NCBI GenBank assembly: GCA_036394915.1
Contig: DASWEE010000144.1
Location: 1-64,000, forward strand
Direction: 5' to 3'
Source of the DNA: JACDER01 sp036394915
Lineage (GTDB): Bacteria > Actinomycetota > Thermoleophilia > Gaiellales > Gaiellaceae
Length of the DNA: 64,000 nt
Shown in pieces: positions 56,453-64,000 of this stretch (within the stretch, counting starts at the first letter, position 1; each line of letters opens with the position of its first letter). The position numbers were made by a program, and so were the translations under genes. The notes below the pieces were generated by a model, which had not been told where the DNA came from, searched no databases, and worked only from the letters and a program-made list of their open reading frames with translations.

Positions 56453-57394
56453 CTATAGCTCGACGGACTGAAGCTCAGGCAGCGCGTCGATCCGGTCGAG
56501 CGCGGCGAGCGCGATCGCGAGATCCTGGATCGCCAGGCCGGTCGAGTCGAAGACGGTCGCCTCCTCAGAGGTGCTCCGCCCCGGCGCCGCCCCGGCAAGC
56601 ACGGCCCCGAGCTCGGTGACGTCCTCCCGGCCGAGGATGCCCGCCTCGACCGCATGGACGAGGTCGCCGTTGTGACTCGCCTGCGTCCAGTCGTCGCAGA
56701 AGACGCGAACCCGTGCGAGCTCCTCGACCGCGATCTCGGCCTTGCCCGGTCCGTCGGCGCCCATCAGGCTCGCGTGCTGCCCCGGCTGCAGCGATCTCGG
56801 GCCGAGCACGATCTCGTGCCCCGGGGTGACGGTCACGACGAGATCGGCGGCGAGCGCCTGCTCGCGGCTCGAGGCCAGGCCTGCGCCGATCTCCTCGGCA
56901 GCCGTCTGTGCCCGGGTCTCGTCGAGATCCCACAGCAGCGGCTTGCGCCCGCGAGCGACGAAGCTGCGCGCCGCCGCCTTCCCGTTCACGCCGGCGCCGA
57001 TGACGGCAGCGGTCTCGGCATCCTCGCGCCCAAGCGTCTCGGCCGCGAGCACCGCCGCAGCTCCGGTTCGAAGCGCCGTGATCGCCCCCGCGTCGAATGC
57101 GGCCTCGAGCAGGCCGTTCGAAGCGTTCGAGAGCAGCGCCAGGCCCATCACCGTTGGTAGCCCCTGCGCGGGATTGCCGGGAAAGGAGGTCACCCACTTG
57201 AGCAGCGCGTGTCCGCCGCCGAGCGCGGGCATGGCGCGAAAGTCACCTGCCGGATAGGCCGGGACGTAGACCTTGGGCGGCATCGACCACTCGCCTCGTG
57301 CGTAGGCCACGAATGCGTCGCGAACCGCCTCGACGGCTCGCTCCGAGCTAACCGCCGCCTCCACGTCGGCGGCGGAGAAGAAGGGAACCTTCAC
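56453..57394 (-). CDS. Ornithine cyclodeaminase / mu-crystallin family protein
   Basis: A 313-residue NAD(P)-binding enzyme of the ornithine cyclodeaminase, alanine dehydrogenase and mu-crystallin family. Motifs: PPKVYVPAYPAGDFRAMPA, LKWVTSFPGNPAQGLPTV with the substrate Lys, GAITALRTGAAAVLAAETLG, and the Rossmann motif AVIGAGVNGKAAARSF. The reaction is not settled by sequence. GTG 57,394 lies 7 nt after TACGCT on this strand (57,407-57,402), a hexamer shared with the divergent ABC gene. Confidence 0.87.
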   Translation of the reverse strand: MKVPFFSAADVEAAVSSERAVEAVRDAFVAYARGEWSMPPKVYVPAYPAGDFRAMPALGGGHALLKWVTSFPGNPAQGLPTVMGLALLSNASNGLLEAAFDAGAITALRTGAAAVLAAETLGREDAETAAVIGAGVNGKAAARSFVARGRKPLLWDLDETRAQTAAEEIGAGLASSREQALAADLVVTVTPGHEIVLGPRSLQPGQHASLMGADGPGKAEIAVEELARVRVFCDDWTQASHNGDLVHAVEAGILGREDVTELGAVLAGAAPGRSTSEEATVFDSTGLAIQDLAIALAALDRIDALPELQSVEL

Positions 57395-57412
57395 GGCTTG
57401 TAGCGTAAGCGT
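57395..57412. promoter_or_regulatory. Two-way promoter with one shared -10 element
   Basis: The heptamer TAGCGTA (57,401-57,407) reads TAGCGT on the plus strand and TACGCT on the minus strand, so both fit TANNNT. The first is followed by 6 nt and GTG 57,413; the second by 7 nt and GTG 57,394. Only 18 bp separate the two start codons. Both messages would be leaderless. Confidence 0.65.
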
Positions 57413-58135
57413 GTGATGGCCGCCCGGGCAGCTCCGATCGCCGTCGAGCACCTCCACGTTGTCCGGGGCGGCAATACCGTGCTCCCCGATCTCTCGCTCG
57501 CGGTCGGAAGCGGCCGCGTGACCGGACTGCTCGGCCCGAGCGGTGCGGGCAAGACGACGTTGATCCGCGCGATCGTCGGCGTTCAGCGGATCCAGAGCGG
57601 CGAGGTCCGGGTGCTGGGCGAGCCGGCGGGGTCGGAGTCGCTCCGCTCCCGGGTGGGCTACGTGACGCAGGCGCCGTCCGTGTACGGAGACCTGAGCGTA
57701 TGGGAGAACCTCCGCTACTTCGGCCGGGTTTTGGACGTCCCGGCCGCGAGGATTGACGAGGTGATCGAGACGGTTGGGCTTCCGCAATTCGCAGGACGGG
57801 TCGTCAACAGCCTCTCTGGAGGTGAGCGCGCCCGCGTCTCGCTTGCGACGGCACTCCTCAACCGCCCACCGGTTTTCGTGCTCGACGAGCCGACGGTTGG
57901 GCTCGATCCAGTGCTCCGCCGAGCTCTTTGGGCGACGTTCCACGCCCTTGCCGGCGAAGGGTCGACGCTGCTCATCTCTAGCCATGTCATGGACGAGGCG
58001 GAGCACTGCGACCAGCTCGTACTGCTGCGGGAGGGTCGGGTGCTGGCGGCCGAGAGCCCTGATGAGCTTCTGCGCCGGACGGGCGCGAGCTCGCTCGGGG
58101 ACGCCTTCCTGCGCCTGATCGAGGGCGAGAGATGA
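57413..58135 (+). CDS. ABC transporter ATP-binding protein
   Basis: A 240-residue ATPase for an ABC-2 type exporter. Walker A is GPSGAGKTTLIRAI, the signature is LSGGERARVSLA, and Walker B is FVLDEPTVGLDP, with SSHVMDEAEH as the switch His. GTG 57,413 is chosen for its spacing to TAGCGT; ATG 57,416 is the next codon. The stop overlaps the permease gene. The exported substrate (drug, lipid or antibiotic) is unknown. Confidence 0.92.
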   Translation: MMAARAAPIAVEHLHVVRGGNTVLPDLSLAVGSGRVTGLLGPSGAGKTTLIRAIVGVQRIQSGEVRVLGEPAGSESLRSRVGYVTQAPSVYGDLSVWENLRYFGRVLDVPAARIDEVIETVGLPQFAGRVVNSLSGGERARVSLATALLNRPPVFVLDEPTVGLDPVLRRALWATFHALAGEGSTLLISSHVMDEAEHCDQLVLLREGRVLAAESPDELLRRTGASSLGDAFLRLIEGER

Positions 58136-58866
58136 GCCTGCGCGTCACGACCGCGACTGCGCTTCGCGTTCTCGCTCAGCTTCGCCGGGATCCGCGCACG
58201 ATCGCGCTCCTGCTCGTCGTCCCGTCGGCGCTCGTGACGCTGCTGAAGTACGTCCTCGAAGGACAGCCGGGGAGCTTCGACCGGATCGGAGGCCCGCTGC
58301 TCGGCCTGTTCCCCTTCATCACCATGTTCCTAGTCACCTCGATCACGATGCTGCGCGAGCGGACGACCGGGACGCTCGAGCGGCTGATGACGATGCCGCT
58401 GGCCAAGCTCGATCTGCTGCTCGGGTACGGCGCGGCGTTCGCGCTCGTGGCTGCTGTGCAGGCCGCCGTCACCTCGGCGATCGCTCTCGGCGCGCTCGAC
58501 CTCCACGTCGGCGGGTCGAGCTGGGCCGTGGTCGGGCTCGCGATCGGAAACGCGGTGCTCGGGATGTCGCTCGGCCTGTTCGTCAGCGCGTTCGCGGCCA
58601 CGGAGTTCCAGGCCGTGCAGTTCCTGCCCGCCTTCGTCTTTCCGCAGCTCCTGCTGTGCGGGCTGTTCGTGCCCCGCGACCAGATGGCACGTGCGTTCGA
58701 GATCGCCTCGTACTGTCTGCCGCTGACCTACGCCTACGACGCCCTCGAGCGGGTCACCAGAGGCAGCGGCGGCTCGAGGATCGGGCTCGACGTGGGTGTC
58801 GTTGTCGGGGTGACGCTGCTCGCGCTCGCCTTGGGGGCGCTGACGCTGCGCCGGCGGACGGCCTAG
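58132..58866 (+). CDS. ABC-2 type transporter permease
   Basis: A 244-residue membrane component with six predicted helices. The TSITMLRERTTGTLERLMTMPL coupling region before helix 3 (seen as MLRERTTGTLERL) and CGLFVPRDQM near the end are typical of drug-type ABC-2 permeases. ATG 58,132 overlaps the ATPase stop (ATGA), so they form one transporter. The ~95 bp after it hold no gene that I can support. Confidence 0.9.
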   Translation: MSLRVTTATALRVLAQLRRDPRTIALLLVVPSALVTLLKYVLEGQPGSFDRIGGPLLGLFPFITMFLVTSITMLRERTTGTLERLMTMPLAKLDLLLGYGAAFALVAAVQAAVTSAIALGALDLHVGGSSWAVVGLAIGNAVLGMSLGLFVSAFAATEFQAVQFLPAFVFPQLLLCGLFVPRDQMARAFEIASYCLPLTYAYDALERVTRGSGGSRIGLDVGVVVGVTLLALALGALTLRRRTA

Positions 58867-58962
58867 CCGCAGAAGTCACTCTCTCGGCTCAATCTCGTTT
58901 CGCATGCGTGCGGGATTTCCGCTTATGCTCGCAGTGGGGAGGAGGATGGTGACCCCGGGGTT

Positions 58963-59706
58963 TCAGGAGGCGAGGCGGGCGCGGATGAGCGCCCGGCCCG
59001 AACCGAGGCTGAGTGGCTCCTCGCTCCCCGCATCCAGGCCCTCGACGTCCGCGAACCCAGCTTCCTCGAGCTGGGTTCGCAGTTCTCTGGCCGTATAGAC
59101 GCGGATCGAGCTCCGGTTCTTCGAGACGATGTCTCCCTCGCGGATGAACGTCCATTCTGTGCCGACCCGTCCGGAGACCTCGTCCCAGTCGCGTTCCTGC
59201 AGGACTACGACATCGCCGATCCGCTCCCACCCGCGTGGCTGGAACTTCGGAAACAGCGTCTCCGCGAGATGCGTGTCGACGAGGAACCACGACCCCGGCC
59301 TGAGCACCCGGGCGGCCGCGGCGAGAAAGGCCGCGTTGCCCTCGTCGTCGAAGTAGCCAAAGCTGCCACCGAAACAGAATGCGCCGTCGAACTCGCGTGT
59401 CCACGGCAGGTCGCGCATGTCGCCCTCGACCCAGTCGATCTCGACGCCGGTCTCCGACGCGCGCCGGCGGGCGTCCTCTAGGTACTCCGGCGTGACGTCG
59501 ACGCCGGTCATCGTGTAGCCGCGCTCGGCGAGCGGGATCGTCAGACGGCCGACGCCGCAGGGCACGTCGAGCATCCGCGCGCTCGGCTCGGGCTCGAGCA
59601 TGCGCTCGATCCGGTCGACTTGCGCAGCGGTTCGCTCCGGATCGATGGCGTCGCCGACGACCTCGGCCCAGCCTTCAGGGAAGAACGAGCGCCACCAGTC
59701 GTCCAT
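58963..59706 (-). CDS. SAM-dependent methyltransferase, class I
   Basis: 247 residues. Motif I is MLDVPCGVGRLTIPLAERG, then TGVDVTPEYLEDARRRA (motif II), EGDMRDLPW and FDGAFCFGGSFGYFDD (motif IV). It resembles small-molecule methyltransferases. It starts 2 bp after the pntB stop (ATG 59,706), so it is the last gene of the transhydrogenase transcript. The substrate is unknown. Confidence 0.85.
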   Translation of the reverse strand: MDDWWRSFFPEGWAEVVGDAIDPERTAAQVDRIERMLEPEPSARMLDVPCGVGRLTIPLAERGYTMTGVDVTPEYLEDARRRASETGVEIDWVEGDMRDLPWTREFDGAFCFGGSFGYFDDEGNAAFLAAAARVLRPGSWFLVDTHLAETLFPKFQPRGWERIGDVVVLQERDWDEVSGRVGTEWTFIREGDIVSKNRSSIRVYTARELRTQLEEAGFADVEGLDAGSEEPLSLGSGRALIRARLAS

Positions 59707-59708
59707 GC

Positions 59709-61103
59709 CTAGAGAGCCTTGACATCTTCGACGAGCGCGGACACCGCGTCCTTCGCGTCGGCGAACAGCATCACGGTCTTCGGATCGCGATAGAGCGGGT
59801 TGTCGATCCCGGCGAAGCCGGGGTTCATGCTCCGCTTGATCACGACGACGTTCTTCGCGTGATCCACGTCCAGGATCGGCATCCCGTAGATGGGGCTCCC
59901 CGGCTGGTTGCGCGCGGCCGGATTGGTGACGTCGTTGGCGCCGATCACGAGCGCGACGTCGGTCTCCGGGAAGTCGGAGTTGATCTGATCCATCTCGTAC
60001 AGCTGGTCGTAGGGCACGTTCGCCTCCGCGAGGAGGACGTTCATGTGTCCCGGCATCCGCCCCGCCACCGGATGGATCGCGTAGCGCACGTCGACGCCCC
60101 GCCGCTCGAGCTCGTCCGCGAGCTTGCGGACGTCGTGCTGGGCCTGTGCGACAGCGAGCCCGTAGCCGGGGATGATGATCACGCGGCGCGCGTACGCGAG
60201 CATGACGGCAACGTCGTCGGCGGTGGCGGAGCGAACTGCCCCGTCCCCGGCGGCCGCCGCAGCCTCCGGCGCGACGGCGAGCTGGCCGAAGGCGCCGAAG
60301 ATCACGTTCGCCACCGAGCGCCCCATCGCGCGGGCCATCTTCAGCGTCAGCAGCGTCCCCGATGCGCCGACGAGCATCCCGCTCACGATCAGGACGTTCT
60401 CGTGCAGCACGAAGCCGGTCGCTGAGGCGGCGACCCCCGTCGCAGCGTTCAGCAGAGAGATCACGACCGGCATGTCGGCGCCGCCGATCGGCAGCACGAA
60501 CAGGATCCCGAAGAGGAGAGCCCCGCAGATCAGCGCGATGAAGAGCCCCTGCTTCTGCGGGCCCGCGACGATCACGATCCCGAGTGCGATCAGTCCCACG
60601 AAGAGGGCCATGTTCCCGACCTTCTGGCCCGGATAGACGATCGGGCGGCCGCTGATCAAGTCCTGGAGCTTCCCGAACGCGACCATGCTGCCCGCAAACG
60701 AGATGCTCCCGATCAGAGCCGACAGGACCGTGGAGATCGAGCTCTCCGCAGACAGGCGCCCCGGATCGGGCGCGTGGGCGTGGAACTCCGCCAGCGCCAC
60801 CAGTGCGGCCGCCCCGCCGCCGACGCCGTTGAACAGCGCCACCATCTGCGGCATCGCCGTCATCTTCACCGCGCGCGCCGCGTACCATCCGACCGGGGTG
60901 AAGATCGCCATCACGACGAGGATGGAGACGTAGTTGTGCAGGCCGGCGCGTGCGAACGTGGCCCCGATCGCGATCGCCATCCCGCCCGCCCCGAACCAGG
61001 TTCCGAGCCGCGCATGGGCGGGTGAGGACAGGAACCGCAGGGCCAGGATGAAGGTCACGATTGTGACCAGGTAGGCGAGGTTAATCGCGTCGTTCCGGCT
61101 CAC
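59709..61103 (-). CDS. pntB: NAD(P) transhydrogenase beta subunit
   Basis: Proton-driven transhydrogenase; this subunit has about nine membrane helices and the NADP(H)-binding domain III. The 464 residues end with IIPGYGLAVAQAQHDVRKL, GRMPGHMNVLLAEANVPYD, VIGANDVTNPAA and KRSMNPGFAGIDNPLY, the NADP-binding loops. It starts inside the alpha2 gene (23-bp overlap), so the subunits are co-translated. Confidence 0.95.
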   Translation of the reverse strand: MSRNDAINLAYLVTIVTFILALRFLSSPAHARLGTWFGAGGMAIAIGATFARAGLHNYVSILVVMAIFTPVGWYAARAVKMTAMPQMVALFNGVGGGAAALVALAEFHAHAPDPGRLSAESSISTVLSALIGSISFAGSMVAFGKLQDLISGRPIVYPGQKVGNMALFVGLIALGIVIVAGPQKQGLFIALICGALLFGILFVLPIGGADMPVVISLLNAATGVAASATGFVLHENVLIVSGMLVGASGTLLTLKMARAMGRSVANVIFGAFGQLAVAPEAAAAAGDGAVRSATADDVAVMLAYARRVIIIPGYGLAVAQAQHDVRKLADELERRGVDVRYAIHPVAGRMPGHMNVLLAEANVPYDQLYEMDQINSDFPETDVALVIGANDVTNPAARNQPGSPIYGMPILDVDHAKNVVVIKRSMNPGFAGIDNPLYRDPKTVMLFADAKDAVSALVEDVKAL

Positions 61104-61398
61104 TGCCCTCCTCGGGCTTGCGCTTGAACATCTCCAGCATGCGGTCGGTGACGACGAACCCGCCGACGACGTTCATCGTCCCGAGCGCGACCGCGGTAAG
61201 CGAGACGACCCTGATCCACGTGTCCTGGTCCGGCAGGCCGGCGACGATGATCGCCCCGACGAGCACGATCCCGTGGATCGCGTTCGTGCCCGACATCAGG
61301 GGTGTGTGCAGGAGCGTCGGCACCTTCGAGATCACCTCGAAGCCGACGAAGACCGCGAGCACGAGCACCGTCAGCTCGATGATGAACTGGCTCGGCAC
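61081..61398 (-). CDS. NAD(P) transhydrogenase subunit alpha2
   Basis: 105 residues with three or four membrane helices (ELTVLVLAVFVGFEVISKV, NAIHGIVLVGAIIVAG, VVSLTAVALGTMNVVGGF). It matches the membrane part that E. coli carries at the end of PntA, here as a separate gene as in other actinobacteria and alphaproteobacteria. GTG 61,398 shares one base with the alpha1 stop. Confidence 0.93.
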   Translation of the reverse strand: MPSQFIIELTVLVLAVFVGFEVISKVPTLLHTPLMSGTNAIHGIVLVGAIIVAGLPDQDTWIRVVSLTAVALGTMNVVGGFVVTDRMLEMFKRKPEEGSEPERRD

Positions 61399-62498
61399 TA
61401 CGCACGCACCTCTTCGCGCCTGGTCACGCAGGCGCCCGCGGTGATCTCGTCCTCGAAGTCGAGCTGCAGCTCGCCGTCCACGACGAGATGGTTGAGCAGG
61501 GCGCCCACGTTCTTCGAGTACAGCTGGCTCGCGTGTGCGGGCATCGTGCTCGGCAGGTTGGTGAGGCCCACGATCGTGACGCCTTCGCGCACGACCTCCT
61601 CGCCGGGCTCGGTCAGCTCGCAGTTCCCGCCCGCCTCCGCCGCGAGATCGACGATCACCGAGCCAGGGCGCATTCCTTCGACGGCCGAGGCAGGGATCAG
61701 CTTCGGCGCCGGCCGCCCCGGAATCAGCGCCGTCGTGATCACCACGTCGAACTCGGGGATCCGCCGCGCGAGCTCGTCCTGCTGGCGGCGCTGCTCCTCC
61801 TCGGTCAGCTCCCGCGCGTAGCCGCCCTCGGTCTCCTCGCCCACGACGCCGAGTTCGAGGAAGGTCGCGCCGAGCGACTCGACCTGCTCCTTCACGACCG
61901 GCCGGATGTCGAAGCCCGAGACGACGCCTCCCAGCCGGCGCGCCGTCGCGATCGCCTGCAGGCCGGCGACGCCGGCGCCGAGGACGAGCACCTTCGCCGG
62001 CGCAACCGTCCCCGCAGCCGTCATCAGCATCGGGAAGAACTTCGGCAGCCGGTCGGCAGCGATCAGGACGGCCTTGTAGCCGCCGACCGTGCTCTGCGAC
62101 GAGAGCGCGTCCATCGCCTGTGCGCGCGTGATCCGGGGAATCGACTCCATCGCAAAGGCCGTGATTCCGCCCTTCGACAGTTGCTCGATTCCCTTGGGGT
62201 CGGTGAGCGGCTCGAGGAAGGCGATCAGGACGGCCCCCTCGGGCACGGCGGCAATCTCCTCTTCGGACGGCTTCCGCACCCGGACGACGGCGTCGGCATC
62301 CCGGTAGAGCTCGTCCGGGCCGGTAGCGATCGTCGCACCGGCCTCGCGATAGGCGTCGTCCGGAAACGAGGCCGGCTCCCCGGCCCCCGCCTGGACGGCG
62401 ACGTCGAGCCCGGCGGCGGTCAGGCGCGAGACCGTCTCGGGCACGAGCGCGACGCGGCGTTCTCCTGCTTCCGTCTCCTTGGGAACCGCGATCTTCAC
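61398..62498 (-). CDS. pntA: NAD(P) transhydrogenase subunit alpha1 (NAD domain)
   Basis: A 366-residue NAD(H)-binding subunit related to alanine dehydrogenase: IAVPKETEAGERRVALVPET, SIPRITRAQAMDALSSQ, GAGVAGLQAIATARRLGG and ITTALIPGRPAPKL. Together with alpha2 and beta it uses the proton gradient to make NADPH. GTG 62,498 lies 7 nt after TAGAGT on this strand and is divergent from the DedA gene 34 bp away. Confidence 0.95.
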   Translation of the reverse strand: MKIAVPKETEAGERRVALVPETVSRLTAAGLDVAVQAGAGEPASFPDDAYREAGATIATGPDELYRDADAVVRVRKPSEEEIAAVPEGAVLIAFLEPLTDPKGIEQLSKGGITAFAMESIPRITRAQAMDALSSQSTVGGYKAVLIAADRLPKFFPMLMTAAGTVAPAKVLVLGAGVAGLQAIATARRLGGVVSGFDIRPVVKEQVESLGATFLELGVVGEETEGGYARELTEEEQRRQQDELARRIPEFDVVITTALIPGRPAPKLIPASAVEGMRPGSVIVDLAAEAGGNCELTEPGEEVVREGVTIVGLTNLPSTMPAHASQLYSKNVGALLNHLVVDGELQLDFEDEITAGACVTRREEVRA

Positions 62499-62532
62499 GG
62501 CCGCAACTCTATTCGCGGGGTACGGTCCCCGT

Positions 62533-63123
62533 GTGACTCATCTGGTCGAGAACTACGGCCTGATCATCCTTTTCCTGCTGGTCGGAATGGAGTCGGCGGG
62601 AGTCCCCTTGCCGGGGGAGACGGCGCTCGTGACGGCGGGCGTGCTCGCGTCCCGCGGGAATCTCGACATCGTCGAGGTGATCGTCGTTGCGGCGTCGGCG
62701 GCGATTCTCGGCGACAACGCCGGCTACTGGATCGGGCGAGAGGGAGGGCTGCGGCTGCTCGACCGCTGGGAATTCACGCGACGGCTGCGCGATCGGCTCT
62801 TACCCCCGGCGAAGCGCTTCTTCGACGCCCACGGAGGGAAGACGATCTTCATCGCCCGCTTCGTCGCCGTCCTGCGCGTGACCGCCGCGTGGATCGCCGG
62901 AATGACCCACATGCCCTGGTGGCGGTTCCTGGTCTGGAACGCGGCGGGCGGCATCTGCTGGGCGATCCTCGTCGGCCTCGTCGCGTACTACCTCGGCCAT
63001 GCCGCGGCCGATGCGATCCAGCGCTACGGCTTGATCGGAGGCGGAGTTGCGGTGGTGCTCGGGATCCTCGTCTTCGTCGGCATGCACTACCTCAGCAAGC
63101 GCGTGGTCAAGGAAGAGGACTAG
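62533..63123 (+). CDS. DedA-family membrane protein
   Basis: A 196-residue VTT/DedA protein with about five hydrophobic segments (ENYGLIILFLLVGMESAG, PLPGETALVTAGVLASRG, GDNAGYWIGREGG, FIARFVAVLRVTAAWIAG, and a C-terminal helix). Family members move undecaprenyl phosphate or phospholipids across the membrane. The conserved Pro of the re-entrant loop is replaced in ARFVAVLRVTAAW. GTG 62,533 is 6 nt after TACGGT (62,521-62,526); an earlier in-frame start would overlap pntA. The stop shares CTAG with the next gene. Confidence 0.87.
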   Translation: MTHLVENYGLIILFLLVGMESAGVPLPGETALVTAGVLASRGNLDIVEVIVVAASAAILGDNAGYWIGREGGLRLLDRWEFTRRLRDRLLPPAKRFFDAHGGKTIFIARFVAVLRVTAAWIAGMTHMPWWRFLVWNAAGGICWAILVGLVAYYLGHAAADAIQRYGLIGGGVAVVLGILVFVGMHYLSKRVVKEED

Positions 63124-64000
63124 GCCTCGAGCTTCGTCCGGACCCGGCCGATCACCTCGTCCGTGAACTCGGTCGTCGTCGCGTGTCCCCCGAGGTCTGC
63201 CGTGCGGATCCCCTGGGAGACCGCCTCGAAGCAGGCCTCGCGGATCGCGCGTGCGACATCTCTGGCCTCGTCCTCGTCCATGTGCCCGAGCAGCGCCGCT
63301 CCCGCGAGGATCATCGCCATCGGGTTCGCGATGTTCTTCCCCTCCAGCGAAGGCGCCGTGCCGTGCGCCGCCTCGGCCATCAGCGCATTCGGCTCGAAGT
63401 GGTCGTCGAAGGCGACGAGCAGCGACTCCGAGCCGGCGATCGAGCCGAACAGCGGCAGGACGAGATCGGACAGGATGTCCCCGTCCCGGTTCAGGGTCGG
63501 GATCACGAGTGGGTCGCCCGCCGACGCGACCAGGAGTGCGAACGTCGCGTCGATCAGCTGCGGCTCGTACGGCGTCTCCGGGTGGCGCGCGGCCGCCGCG
63601 TCCATCTCCTCCTTCAGCATCCCCTCGTAGATCGGGCTGACGGTGTACTTCGGCCCGCCGAACACCTTTGCGCCGGTGCGCTCGGCCTGCCGGAAAGCGA
63701 ACTCGGCAACCGCGTGGCAGATCCGCCGCTCGATCCGCTCGGTGCGGTAGGCGACCTCGTCGTTCCCCTCGCCCTCGCGCCACTCCTTCGCCCCGTAGGC
63801 GTCGCCGACCGCCATCCGGACGATCGAGATCGGCGCGTGGACCCCGCCGAGCGGAACGACGCCCGGAATTCGCCTCCCGGTCCGCACGATCACCCGCCCG
63901 CCGATCTCCTCGCGGAGGATTCGGTTGGGAGAGCCGACGTCGTCTGCTCCCTCCGGTGTGATCGTGGCCGCCTTCAAGCCGTAGCCGGTCTCGCGGATCG
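63120..64000 (-). CDS. Isocitrate/isopropylmalate dehydrogenase family, partial
   Basis: The 3' part of a beta-decarboxylating dehydrogenase. The open frame continues past the right edge, so the N-terminus is missing. About 290 residues show GSPNRILREEIGG, RIPGVVPLGG, AYGAKEWREGEG, TLNRDGDILSDLVLPLFGS (the family signature with metal Asp residues), and AEAAHGTAPSLEGKNIANP for the cofactor. The AAHGTAP form suits isocitrate dehydrogenase-like members, but isopropylmalate or tartrate types cannot be excluded. Confidence 0.85.
   Translation of the reverse strand, partial: IRETGYGLKAATITPEGADDVGSPNRILREEIGGRVIVRTGRRIPGVVPLGGVHAPISIVRMAVGDAYGAKEWREGEGNDEVAYRTERIERRICHAVAEFAFRQAERTGAKVFGGPKYTVSPIYEGMLKEEMDAAAARHPETPYEPQLIDATFALLVASAGDPLVIPTLNRDGDILSDLVLPLFGSIAGSESLLVAFDDHFEPNALMAEAAHGTAPSLEGKNIANPMAMILAGAALLGHMDEDEARDVARAIREACFEAVSQGIRTADLGGHATTTEFTDEVIGRVRTKLEA

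Overview
The window is bacterial chromosome of very high G+C with dense, mostly housekeeping genes. Many genes start with GTG or TTG and abut by 1-4 bp overlaps. The content suggests a deep-branching actinobacterium, with class Thermoleophilia (Gaiellales or Solirubrobacterales) as my best guess. The pointers are a plant-type class II DAHP synthase, a luciferase-family (F420-type) oxidoreductase, a PPOX-family flavoprotein, a DtxR-family repressor, a three-subunit transhydrogenase and small CxxC ribosomal proteins. The taxonomy is inference; no rRNA or tRNA gene was found.

Layout. 0.1-8.6 kb: aromatic amino-acid genes (chorismate mutase, class II DAHP synthase, prephenate dehydrogenase, EPSP synthase) interspersed with clpP, an ArsR/SRPBCC pair under a double palindromic operator, a serine hydrolase and an SDR enzyme. 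8.6-15 kb: cmk, a PIN/Phd toxin-antitoxin pair, der, gpsA, a lipoprotein and metK. 15.2-28.7 kb: deacetylase, DtxR regulator, priA, def, fmt, rsmB, then rpe and a riboflavin operon (ribD, an unknown 75-residue gene, ribE, ribBA, ribH), an aldo-keto reductase and rpmB. 28.7-32.7 kb: recG and a NUDIX gene that looks split by an insertion carrying two small genes. 32.7-43.4 kb: rsmD, coaD, a DUF177 gene, an ABC-F factor, rpmF, plsX, acpP, rnc, smc, ftsY and dodecin. 43.6-54.5 kb: a frameshifted lipoprotein, then ffh, rpsP, khpA, rimM, trmD, an unusual signal peptidase, rplS, rnhB, yraN, an orphan DNA methyltransferase, comM and dprA. 54.5-64 kb: oxidoreductases, a divergently transcribed ABC exporter, the proton-translocating transhydrogenase, a DedA protein and the 3' part of an isocitrate/isopropylmalate-type dehydrogenase. 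No stretch above 300 bp lacks a gene.

The strongest new-looking signal is regulatory. At 19 genes a TANNNT hexamer lies exactly 6 or 7 nt before the start codon with no Shine-Dalgarno sequence, the arrangement expected for leaderless mRNAs. It fixes several start choices. In one place (57,394-57,413) a single TANNNTA heptamer serves divergent genes on both strands. Other points worth a look: a signal peptidase I fused to a J-like domain lacking HPD; a lumazine synthase and a ribosomal protein L19 with long acidic extensions; a short-armed SMC; an rnc gene with no ordinary start codon; and three convergent gene pairs that share a CTAG stop palindrome.
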